DNA of 64,000 nt from Cephalotrichum gorgonifer (Eukaryota; Ascomycota; Sordariomycetes; Microascales; Microascaceae): NCBI GenBank assembly GCA_900312665.1, contig ONZQ02000005.1, positions 2,273,077 through 2,337,076 of the forward strand. Reading direction: 5' to 3'. How positions within the stretch are numbered: the stretch's first letter is position 1; each line of letters starts with the position of its first letter. The translations under genes and the position numbers were made by a program. The notes under the pieces were generated by a model. The model was given only the letters and a program-made list of their open reading frames with translations, was not told where the DNA came from and ran no database searches. Shown piece after piece: positions 45,615 to 54,639 of the stretch.

Positions 45615-45789
45615 GCGCACCAATGGCTGGGCAGTTGGCCTTCCCCGTGTCTATGCATCGGTGCGGAGCAATATTGGGGTTGGCGGGGAAGCTTTCGGCG
45701 TTAGGCTCTGCGTGGAACTTCCCCAAGGATCCAAGGATTCAGCTTAGCCCTGCGTGCGCCGTCCCGTCTACACGCGCACCAATGGCTGG
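45615..45789. repeat. 16-bp direct repeat with CCAAT core
   Basis: GCGCACCAATGGCTGG occurs exactly at 45615-45630 and 45774-45789, 159 bp apart, in the divergent promoter. The shared core is CCAAT followed by GGCTGG. Confidence 0.75.
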
Positions 45790-45934
45790 CCTATTTTTGG
45801 CAGACCCATGCGTTTGGGGAACTGTGCAGGATGCAACATTGCAGCTCGGCAAAGAGCTGGCTCTATCCTCGGTTCTGTGCTTCGGTGTGTATGTTGCGTG
45901 AATTCGATCTGCCGTGGTCATGTCTGGCGTCCCC

Positions 45935-45960
45935 ATTTTACCCATTTACCCGTTTACCCA
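45935..45960. repeat. Short TTTACCC tandem array
   Basis: Three near-identical 8-9 bp units with the core TTTACCC follow one another. Confidence 0.7.
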
Positions 45961-46432
45961 CGTTGTACCAGAGTGGTACTATTGGTATACAGGGGTCGGC
46001 TATTTCGTGAGAACCCTTGCTCTGGGCTTGGGTGGTATTGCTAGTTGCATTCTAGACGCCGCGGAAGATAGCGATTGGGCCAATATCCTAGCCTGTGTGG
46101 GGCACCAGCGGCCGCTTCTGGGCACCCGGGTAATACTGGATAGCCGCCGTTTCTGGACCGGATAAAATTGTCTCGTTCACATGGATTCTTGGCAAGGGGG
46201 GTTCGAGAAGGCGGCGCAGTTGCAAACGTGGGGTAAGGAGGGCCATGAGACTCCGCCAGGTGGGGCTGTTATCGTACGTCTTCACATAACTATACCCTGT
46301 CTAACATGAACTTCGTGGGGGCTTAAGCGATATTTCTAGGTAATAATAGGCCGTCATCGTAAGTTGAGTTTCAAATGCTCAGATTCCGACCTTGTTTTAC
46401 CAATTCAATAACCACCGTGCACATCACCTGCA

Positions 46433-48096
46433 ATGACACCCAACCCAATCATCCCGGGCTACGCCCCGGACCCGTCCCTGGTGAAGGTCAAGGACTGGTA
46501 CTACCTTGTCAACTCTACCTTCCAAATGTTCCCGGGCCTACCCATCTATGCCTCCCAGGATCTTGAGTCATGGAAGCACATCGGTTAGTAGTTTCACTTG
46601 GCTCTCTACCACACCACGCGTTGCACGCCCCAAACGCTCCTCCTCGAGAAGGTGTGCCCAGCTGATTGTTCCGGATACTAGGCAATGCAATTCACAGACC
46701 AGGCCAGCTTAGTCTGGCGAAGTCAGATACTAGGATCAACCCGTTGCCCAAGACCGGCGAGGTAATGCTCGTGACTGGCGGCCTGTACGCCCCGACAATC
46801 AGGTACCATGAAGGAACATTCTACGTTGTTTGCACGAACATCGTCCACCCAGGAGGAGACGAAGACATTAGCGAGAACTTCATCGTCTCGACTACGGACA
46901 TCTGGGGCGGCGAATGGAGTGACCCGGTCTACTTCGATTTCAAGGGAATTGACCCCAGCCTCCTGTTCGATGATGACGGCAAGGTCTACCTCCAAGGGTC
47001 GGCTGCGCCCGGGCCCATGACCAAGATCAACCTCTTCGAGATTGACCTGAAGACGGGCAAGAAACTCTCGGAAGAGCGGACGCTATGGGAAGGGACGGGC
47101 GGCATCTATCCCGAAGGCCCGCACATCTACAAGCGGAACGGGTGGTACTACCTGCTCATCTCGGAGGGAGGCACGAACGAGGACCACATGCTCACGATGG
47201 CGCGGTCCAGGGACATCTGGGGACCCTATGAGCCCCATCCGGAGAACCCCATCCTGACGGCTCGTGGCACTGACGAGTACATCCAGTTCACTGGCCACTG
47301 CGAGGCCTTCCAGGACGGCGAGGGCCGGTGGTGGGGTGTATGTCTCGGGGTGCGCAGGGACCCTGGCGGCAGATATGTCATGGGCCGAGAGTCGTTCCTG
47401 ACGAGGGGAAACTGGGATGGGGAGTGGCTCTCGCTTGACATTGTCAAGTCGGAGATCGATAATCCCAACGCCAAGGGGGTGTCTGCTGGTATATCCGCCG
47501 TACGGGATGTCGACTACCTCTACATCCGAGACCCGGATCTCAACAACTACGAAATCCGCGGTGACGACTACAGCGAGGTCGTCCTCGCGGCCTCGCCCGT
47601 CGATCTATCACACCCCGAAACGTCGCCCACGTTCATCGGGAAAAGGCAGCGAGCACATCTCGGAAAGTCGTCCGTCACACTTCGGCCTCAGTCGTGGTCT
47701 TCTTCCGGTTTGACCTCGGGCGCCGACAAACTCAGGGGTGGAATCGCGAGCTACAAGGACGAGCACCGGTACGTCCGAGTATTCTACGACGCATCGGACA
47801 ACAGCGTCGTATTCGAGGTACTCAACAAGGCGAATGGGATTTATAAGACGGAGGCTAGGTCCCTGGAGTCGGCCCCCGAGAGCATACATCTTCGCATCGA
47901 GTACACCGAGCAGGAGTACCGTGTGCTCTACAGCACTGGATCCGCTCCTGAAGGAGACGATTCCTGGATTTGCCTTGGTGTTGTCGACACGATGGACATG
48001 ACGAACCCCGACTTTGTCGGGCCGGTGATTGGTGTTTATGCTGTGGCGGATTCGGGTAACCAGAAGGTAACGTTCCACAATCTAAGGATAGACTAG
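46433..48096 (+). CDS. Intracellular GH43 beta-xylosidase / arabinofuranosidase
   Basis: Two exons, 46433-46583 and 46682-48096, over a 98-nt intron (GTTAGT...ACTAG) giving SWKHIG-NAIHRPGQL in frame; 521 residues. Five-bladed propeller hydrolase: general base Asp in GYAPDPSLV (about residue 13), pKa-modulating Asp in KGIDPSLLFDDDGK, acid Glu in YPEGPHIYK. The C-terminal half (from about residue 320, PRQSWS... to HNLRID) is the lectin-like beta-sandwich typical of GH43 xylosidases. No signal peptide, so it acts in the cytosol on imported oligosaccharides, consistent with the divergent sugar transporter. Start ATG follows directly on the promoter and precedes the catalytic Asp by 12 residues, the family norm. 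Confidence 0.95.
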
Positions 48097-48521
48097 TAGA
48101 TACGTTACCGTGGCGGTACTAATAAACTCATACTTGGGTCATTGATCCAATCAACACCCACTTGGCTCCTCACATCACCTAGCCTAGATAGACCTCAGGG
48201 TCAAGCCTTCTAGTTACCCTACCGGCTTCTGCCCAAAAAAAGAAGGTGCTGTTAAACTGGAGGTGGATTCCCTGTCACCAACCTTTCCAAGGATGGGTGC
48301 AGGAATGCGGGGATCGTTCCGCTCTAATTGGAGCGGGTCAGTTTTCCGATCTTTCGTGATGGAACCATCGCTGCGAGTAAAACCGGATGGAGGAAGATTT
48401 ACTACACCATAAATCCAGCACGTTCTTCACATATTAGAAAGGGATCTCTTAAAGACGGAATTTGTGGCAACCTGACGCCCTCCCAAGGGGTAGTCTTCAC
48501 GCTCATTGCAAAATTGCAAAC
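48097..48521. other. Intergenic region
   Basis: About 425 bp between GH43 and the GH95 relic, presumably the former GH95 promoter. Nothing specific seen. Confidence 0.4.
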
Positions 48522-50035
48522 ATGGTCAAGTCAACGACGTGGTACATCCTGCTGCTAGGAGCTTTGAATTTAGTCTCAGGCCGATCGCTCTGGTCCTCCA
48601 TCCCGGCAACTCACGGGCCTAAAGACAGCGCCGAGTATATTCTCAAAACGACCTACCCACTGGGTAATGGCCGGCTCGGACTGCTCAGGGGACCGGGTCC
48701 TGGCGTTTACTCCTGCCTCTGCTGAAAGGTCGGTCACTGTAGTCATTGGCGCTTCGACCAACTACGATCAGTCCAAGGGCAATGCGGCTGCCAACTTTTT
48801 CTTCAAAGGGCCAGATCCTGCGGGATACGTTGAGAGCGTCACCTCCGATGGAGCGGCTGAGATCCCCGAGGCTCTACTCCGCCGCCACCTAGACGACTAT
48901 CACTCGTTGGGTTCGCTATTTTCGCTAGACCTTCCGGACCCTCATAGATCTGCCTCTAAGGAAACCGCGCCGCTTATCGCGGACTATAATCAACACGCCG
49001 AGGGCGATCCTTTCGTTGAGGGACTCTTATTCGACTATTCGCGCCACCTGCTAATTTGCTCCTCCCGCGACAACTCTCTACCGGCAAACTTACAGGGGCG
49101 CTGGACAGAGGAGATTGAAGCTGCTTGGAGTGGTGACTATCACATCAACATTAACCTACAGATGAACTATTGGCACGCTGATCAAACGGGGTTATGGGAG
49201 ACTGAGCCTGCTCTATGGAACTATATGCGGCAGACCTTGGTCCCTCGGGGGACTGAGACCGCCCGCCTCCTGTACAACGCTCCGGGCTGGGTGACACATC
49301 ACGGTTCAAACATATACGGGTATACTGCCATGGGGAGCGATGCTAGCTGGGCGAACTGTGCGTCTCGTTCAATATCTCTCTCGAGTATAACAACCGCTGA
49401 CTTGGTTTAGATCCGGCGGCTCCGGCGTGGATGATGCAGCACGTATGGGATCATTTCGACTATACCCAAGACACCAACTGGCTCAGTGACGTTGCATATC
49501 CCATGATGAAGGGCGTCGCGGAATTCTGGCTGTCCCAGCTCCAAGATGATGTCTTCACTGGTGATGGCTCTCTCGTAGTTAATCCTTGCAATAGTCCTGA
49601 GCACGGGCCTACGACCTTTGGCTGTGCACATTACCAGCAACAAATCCACCAGGTCTTCGACGCCACTCTGGCGGGAGCCTCCATCATCGGTGAGGGCGAC
49701 AGCACTTTCGTTCGGGCGCTCGAGTCGGCCTTGACTAGACTCGACAAAGGGCTGCATTATACGAGCTGGGGAGGCCACAAGGAATGGAAGCTGCCCGACT
49801 CTTGGGGCGTCGACACGGAGAGTGACCACCGCCATTTGTCTCAGCTCACGGGCTGGTACCCCGGTTATTCCATCGCCTCGTTCCAAGACGGCTATTTGAG
49901 CACAGGCATCCAGTCTGCGGTCAGAAAGACCCTCACGGCCCGGGGAAATGGCACTGCGGGCGACGCCGATGCCAGCTGGGCGAAGGTCTGGCGGGCCGCA
50001 TGCTGGGCTAGGCTAAATGATACCGATCAGGCGTA

Positions 50036-50086
50036 ACGTCCCTCACCCCTCAACCGGCACCCCCCCTCAACCGGCACCCCAAAAAT
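50036..50086. repeat. Left 51-bp terminal inverted repeat
   Basis: Begins ACGTCCCTCACCCC; exact reverse complement of 51843-51893. Identity ends abruptly after base 51. Confidence 0.93.
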
Positions 50087-50089
50087 CCA

Positions 50090-51745
50090 ACTATAAAAAA
50101 ACAGACCCTCTCTTCAACCCGAATTTTCAACCTTTTTTGATGCAACAATAATACAATCCCCTGGCTCACTAGGTAATTCAGAGTCGCTGGATTCAACGGT
50201 GCCATCAGTTTTATCGCCTGCCTCAACCTGTGCCTTGTAGATAGCTTCAATCCCTGCAAACTTCGAATTAGAGCTGATTTGGACCCTCTTCCTTTTCCTA
50301 GGCTTTATAGCCTCAACCTGCTGCTCAAGAACTTCTACCCTAGATTGTAGGGTAGCTAGTTGATAGTCCTTTTCCTCAAATCCTTTTTTGACCTTCCAGA
50401 ATAGTAGCCATTGAGTACTACTAGGCTGATCTAGTTGACTATATTGGGCTAGCTGACCCTCAAGATCAACAGCCTTTCTTGGGGTCGACCATATGACTGC
50501 AGATATAGCTATATCCCACTGCTAGATAGGCTTGGATCCAAGGGCCCTTTCTAGGATAGGGTTGGTCTTACTGCTGGTATTGCTGATGTTCTCAAGTAGC
50601 AGTAGGCTTATGAGGGGTTGGGCTATAGATATTGGCTACAGATCTGTCGATTTCCAGCCAGCCTGTATATTCTGAGCTGTAAGAGCTGACTGGTATACCT
50701 TCTGATAGCAGGAAAGGAAATTCCTTTTGCCTATTACTATAGAATCATTCTACTGTTCCAGATATCCTAGCTCCTTTCTATAGGCTGTCTTCAAGGATCT
50801 AAAAACTGACTGATCTAAGGGCTGTAGGATATAGGATATATAGGTAGGCAGGTAGAGTAGATATATCCTATTGATATAGCAGAGATATATAAATTCAGTT
50901 AACTTATAGCTTCTATAGCTATCTAGGATAAGTAGATAGGCTGCAGAAGGGTCTGTAGATTGGGTCGATAGGATGAAGATTTCTCTGAGCCAGTATACAG
51001 CTATCTTATTATCTATCCACCTATTTTCTGTTGTATAGAATCTCCAGTTGATATAGGGTTGAAGGTCTAGAGGAAACTATTATTGTTGAATAGATCTGCC
51101 CTTATAGATGATAAGAGATAGTACTGTAGAGCCTGTAGTACTGATATACTCAATCAGAGTAGTCCAGGCCCTTGATCTAGGCTGTTTTTTCTGTAGATTC
51201 CGGGTCTCTGTAGATCCTAGAACTAGGCCATTAGACCCTCGACCTTCTAGGATGCCAGTCTTATCTATATTATACTGATTGGCTGGTTAGATAGCCTTGA
51301 TCTGTGGGATGGCAAGATATCAAAATCAGTTTCTGATTATGTCAGTTGATGCTCCATTGATACGCTGGGAATCGATTGCTCTGGCTCTTTGGACCTTGAT
51401 TGAAAGATTTCGACATAGGAAGGCCTGGAACCAGTTTTTCCTAAGGGTCTAGGGACCCCCTCATAGATATAGGATTCACTCAGCAAATTCCCAGATCTGT
51501 TGATAGGTTGATAGGAGCCCTAGAGTAGCCTGGACCTGTATCCATTCTACTAAGTAGCTCTCCTGGGTTGGGGATAGCTTCTGACGGCTAGATGCAGCAG
51601 TAGCCTTTGGTTGGGCACCTTGAAGACGGCCCTGTAGGGTAGACCTTAGGATACCCCAGTTCTTGGAGGCCTTTTTGATAGATTGCCCGTTTGATATAGA
51701 GTTGATAGCCTGATTGATCTCATCTTCAGTATACCCAGGCATCAT
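50090..51745 (-). pseudogene. Degenerate pogo-type transposase
   Basis: From ATG 51745 an N-terminal helix-turn-helix region is readable (PGYTEDEINQAINSI...SIKKASKNWGI...LSPTQESYLVEWI) until a stop at about 51476. Beyond, the frame is riddled with TAG/TAA codons but DDE landmarks can still be followed: NIDKTGILEG (first catalytic region, with Lys in place of Glu), LLILDSYRSY (second Asp) and LQPLDQSVFRSLK (third). The interior is rich in TpA and TAG, as expected after repeat-induced point mutation. No active product. Confidence 0.85.
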
Positions 51746-51842
51746 TGATTGAAGTAGCAGGACTGAAAATCTGATGAAGATTGGATAAGAATTAGTAAAG
51801 ATATTGTAGGTTGAAGAGGGTAGGTTGAAGTGGCGGTGAGGC

Positions 51843-51893
51843 ATTTTTGGGGTGCCGGTTGAGGGGGGGTGCCGGTTGAGGGGTGAGGGACGT
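51843..51893. repeat. Right 51-bp terminal inverted repeat
   Basis: Ends GGGGTGAGGGACGT; exact reverse complement of the left repeat. Followed by the TA target duplication. Confidence 0.93.
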
Positions 51894-52367
51894 TACTCTC
51901 AGCTGCGCTACTCCATTGAGAGGAATTTTGTCGGGAACGGATTCAGCATGTACAGCGCCAAGAACGCTCCTTTCCAGATTGATGCCAACTTCGGGCTAGG
52001 AGGAGCTGTGCTCAGCATGCTGGTGGTGGATATTCCCCTTAGATACGACTCTACTGAGACGGTGAGGACCGTGGTCTTGGGTCCCGCAATTCCCCGATCG
52101 TGGGGCGGGGGTAGTGTCAGGGGACTTCGTATCCGAGGAGGAGGATCGGTCGATTTTAACTGGGATGGAAATGGTCTTGTCGAGCGGGCGAAACTGGAGA
52201 ACTCTCAAACTAGGGTGAGGTTGGTCAATAAGGAGGGGGTTGTTCTGGCAGATAACCTCTAGCTCTATATTGGATGGAGCGCCAGGGAGCCAATAGTATG
52301 AAACATGGGAGTTCTAAATACACCAAGTCCTTTTGCTACCCGTCTTAGCTATTTCTATCGTCTATAC

Positions 52368-53574
52368 CTATACCAGATCCTCAGTATTCAGCTTCACACA
52401 CTCCTCCAAGCTCGTCCACCCATCCCGCCCCATCTCCTTTAACAAGAACTCGGCCCTCGGCGCAGGGACGATAGTGCTCGCATCCGGCTCAGCATCGGGG
52501 AATTCGGGACCGAGAGGCCTCTCGGGATACAGGCCCTGCACTACCTTCTGGACGCCCCGCCAGGTGTACGGAGCAGCGTAGGCGAAGATGCGCTCCTGGC
52601 GGATGTCGGGGTGCAGGAGAGCCGCGACGTGTAGCAACGCATTGTCCTGGACGTCAATGAAGAAGTCTATAACTTGGTTAGAAACGAGAGGATGGAAATA
52701 GGGGTTCGGGGTTATCTCATACATTGGGCACCGTTGTTGCTAACTGTTTCCACGTCGTTGTGGAAAACGCCCTGAATGAGGCCCGACGTGGATGGGTGGC
52801 CCTGGGATACTGGGTCCAAACTCTTGCCAAAGTTCATGCTGGGGAGGACTAATCCAGTTTAGCACCTGGTCCCAGCAATGGGCAGTTAAACGTGATACGG
52901 GGACTAGAGGTTCTAACCTGCATTGAGAACAAATCCCGGCTTCGACTCCTCGTACCACTTCCACGCCTCCTTCTCGCTCTGCGCCTTGCTGGCAGCGTAC
53001 ACGGAGAATCCACGCGACGGTTCGTACGGTGGCGGCGCCCAGGCTTGAGAGATCGCTTCGTCGTTCCAGGAGTCTACTTCTATGGCGCGCACGAGACCCG
53101 GAGAGGCCGCTGAGGCGCAGGAGGACGTGAGAACCACGCGTTTCACGCTCGCATGTTCGGCAGCAGCTCTCAGAATGTTGAGAGTACTGGCGACAGTTGG
53201 CGTGATGACTAGGTTTGGGTCGGGACCGAATGTCATGTCGGACGCTACGTGGATGACCCCCGATACTCCTAGTAATCGTCAGAGCTGCCCACCCCGAGGC
53301 ATATAGGGGAGGCGGTCTTACCTTCAAGCGCAGAGTCAAAGGCCCCGGCCTCCGCCGTATCGACTACCGTGATAAGATCGAATTTTCCTTTTCCATACTT
53401 GTTATCGAAGAATGTAGGTAGCCACGAGGACTTGGTGGGATCCCGGGTGGTTCCTCGAACGAGATACCCGGCGGAGAGGAGCTGGTCGGCAACGTGGCTT
53501 CCAATGAAGCCACTGACTCCTGTCACTAGGATAGTAGAGCCGGCGGGCAGAACGCGCTTGTTGTCCGAGAGCAT
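52368..53574 (-). CDS. Extended SDR, NAD(P)-dependent epimerase/aldehyde reductase (Gre2/DFR-like)
   Basis: Four exons: 53574-53322, 53268-52918, 52848-52723, 52666-52368; introns of 53, 69, 56 nt with GTAAGA, GTTAGA and GTATGA donors; 342 residues. Nucleotide-binding motif TGVSGFIGSH with glycines 19, 22 and 25, VIHVASD after intron 1, TSSCASA at the catalytic Ser strand, and active-site Y175-x3-K179 in SVYAASKAQ. The C-terminal part (IDVQDNALLHVAAL...) is the usual substrate-side helix. This is the dihydroflavonol-reductase/Gre2-like group that reduces aldehydes or ketones with NADPH. The start ATG 53574 is chosen because it places the glycine motif at the normal distance. It is divergent from the Ada-like gene. 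Confidence 0.93.
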
Positions 53575-54153
53575 GATGACTACTTGCTGGTACAACTCGA
53601 TTGGTTTTTGGGAAATGGGAATGATCTTGAATTTGAAGACTGAAGAGGGGGTTCTCCAAGACGCCCCATGGCTGCTTTATACTCAAAGGTTTGGCTTGCC
53701 GAGAAGGCTACTTGTGTCCGAGTCGAAGCAGAAGTTCACAGTCACCGGTCTACGTTATTAAGGAAGTTGTGATTATTGGCCACTTTGAGAGCAATAAATG
53801 CGTCACCATCACCTCGCCATTGGTCAATTTGATAGCATTTCGGGAGACGCCCGTGCGGCGGGCCGACCCATTGGTCAATTCGATAGCACCGGCTCCAAGA
53901 AGACAGGCCCACCATTGGCTAATTCGACAGCAACTCCCACTCTGTTGATTTGTAATTCTCCTCCAGCCGTGAATGTTCACGGTGGCACACAACACGACAG
54001 CGCCAATTATGTGCTTTTTTCTTTATCGCTCTTTCGCAACAATCCCGCCGGCTTACTTTCCAATCTTGACATAGGATCTGCTTGCTTTTAAAGAACGCAA
54101 ACCCGCAATTGCACGCCGTCAACAACACAAGGGCAGGTACCACATCCACAGCC
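53575..54153. promoter_or_regulatory. Divergent promoter, SDR / Ada-like gene
   Basis: 579 bp without genes. Contains three copies of a 21-bp repeat with CCAAT cores (see repeat entry). No TATA box found close to either start. Confidence 0.5.
53817..53932. repeat. Three-copy 21-bp repeat (CCATTGGTCAATTYGATAGCA)
   Basis: Copies at 53817-53837, 53868-53888 and 53912-53932, spaced 51 and 44 bp. Copies 1 and 2 differ at one base, copy 3 at a few (CTAA for TCAA, ACAGCA for ATAGCA). Each holds an inverted CCAAT box (ATTGG). The even placement in a divergent promoter suggests binding sites. Confidence 0.85.
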
Positions 54154-54639
54154 ATGTTCACCAACCCAGAGCGCCGGTGGCAAGCGTTACGCACCCGCGA
54201 CCCACGCTCCGCCTCCGCCTTCACCTACGCCGTCACCACAACCCGCATCTACTGCCGCCCGACATGCCCTGCCCGTCTCGCACGACGTGCCAATGTCGTG
54301 TTCTTCGACACGGCGCCGGAAGCGGCCGCTGCCGGCTTCAGGGCTTGTAAGCGGTGCAAGCCGGCGCAGAGTCCGGACGCGGCGTCGGCTCGAGGCCGGC
54401 ATGAGGATATAGTGAGGAGGGCCTGTGAGGCTATGCATGCTACAGGGGGGAGGGCCACGCTTAGGACTATCGCGGGCGATGCGGGCCTGTCGCCGCGGTA
54501 TTTCCATGGGGTGTTTAAGAAGGTGGTTGGCGTGACGCCGGGTGAGTATGCGTCCAGGCTCAGGGCAGGCGAAGAGGTGTTGAGCTCAGAGACTGCGAAA
54601 CCTAGTCCTGAGGGTATAGACGTACAATTACCACGTTAG
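54154..54639 (+). CDS. Ada-type metal-binding / AraC HTH protein
   Basis: Single exon, 161 residues from ATG 54154. Residues 1-72 are the N-terminal zinc domain of bacterial Ada: FTYAVTTTRIYCRPTCPAR with C34 and C38, VVFFDTAPEAAAAGFRACKRCKP with C65 and C68. Spacing matches the four ligands of E. coli Ada, including the Cys that accepts methyl groups from phosphotriesters. Residues about 90-140 form an AraC-type helix-turn-helix (TLRTIAGDAGLSPRYFHGVFKKVVGVTPGEY). The C-terminal O6-methylguanine transferase domain is absent, as in AdaA. AraC HTH and Ada zinc domains are bacterial; in fungi they are explained by old transfer (family knowledge). Probable role: sensor/activator of alkylation-damage response. 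An upstream ATG at 54082 is in frame but less likely. Confidence 0.9.
   Translation: MFTNPERRWQALRTRDPRSASAFTYAVTTTRIYCRPTCPARLARRANVVFFDTAPEAAAAGFRACKRCKPAQSPDAASARGRHEDIVRRACEAMHATGGRATLRTIAGDAGLSPRYFHGVFKKVVGVTPGEYASRLRAGEEVLSSETAKPSPEGIDVQLPR

Larger units (their letters stand above)
45203..46432. promoter_or_regulatory. Divergent promoter, transporter / GH43
   Basis: 1.23 kb without genes. It contains three copies of the XlnR-type core GGCTAR on the minus strand (45523-45528, 45744-45749, 46088-46093), CreA-type SYGGRG words (for example near 45470-45500), a 16-bp direct repeat (45615-45630 and 45774-45789) holding a CCAAT box, and a short TTTACCC array at 45935-45960. Binding is predicted from consensus only. 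Confidence 0.5.
50034..51895. mobile_element. Fot1/Pot2-type (Tc1-mariner/pogo) DNA transposon
   Basis: Element proper 50036-51893 (1,858 bp), flanked by TA duplications at 50034-50035 and 51894-51895. Terminal inverted repeats of 51 bp are perfect (50036-50086 and 51843-51893); each contains the word CCCTCAACCGGCACCCC twice. Size, TA target and the remains of a minus-strand transposase place it with Fot1/Pot2 elements of fungi. It sits within the GH95 coding sequence, in opposite orientation. Confidence 0.95.
48522..52261 (+). pseudogene. GH95 alpha-L-fucosidase, deleted and transposon-interrupted
   Basis: ATG 48522 starts a signal peptide (MVKSTTWYILLLGALNLVSG) and the GH95 opening block YILKTTYPLGNGRLG. 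Directly after it (about 48684) the sequence jumps, in a different frame, to DRVLAFTPASAERSVTV..., so roughly two hundred codons of the N-terminal domain are missing. The catalytic (alpha/alpha)6 part then reads cleanly through an intron at 49358-49410 (GTGCGT...TTTAG): NLQGRW, NINLQMNYWHAD, the NPCNSPEHGPTTFG block with the acid Glu, and DTDQA at 50033. There a TA-flanked transposon (50036-51893) splits a TAC codon; the gene resumes in frame as SQLRYSIERNF..., FQIDANFGLGGAV (catalytic Asp region) and ends at 52261. The parent enzyme removes fucose from xyloglucan; this copy cannot make a full protein. Confidence 0.93.

Noticed and set aside
45935..45960. TTTACCC array as possible internal telomere repeat
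   Set aside because: The unit is not CCCTAA and only three imperfect copies are present.
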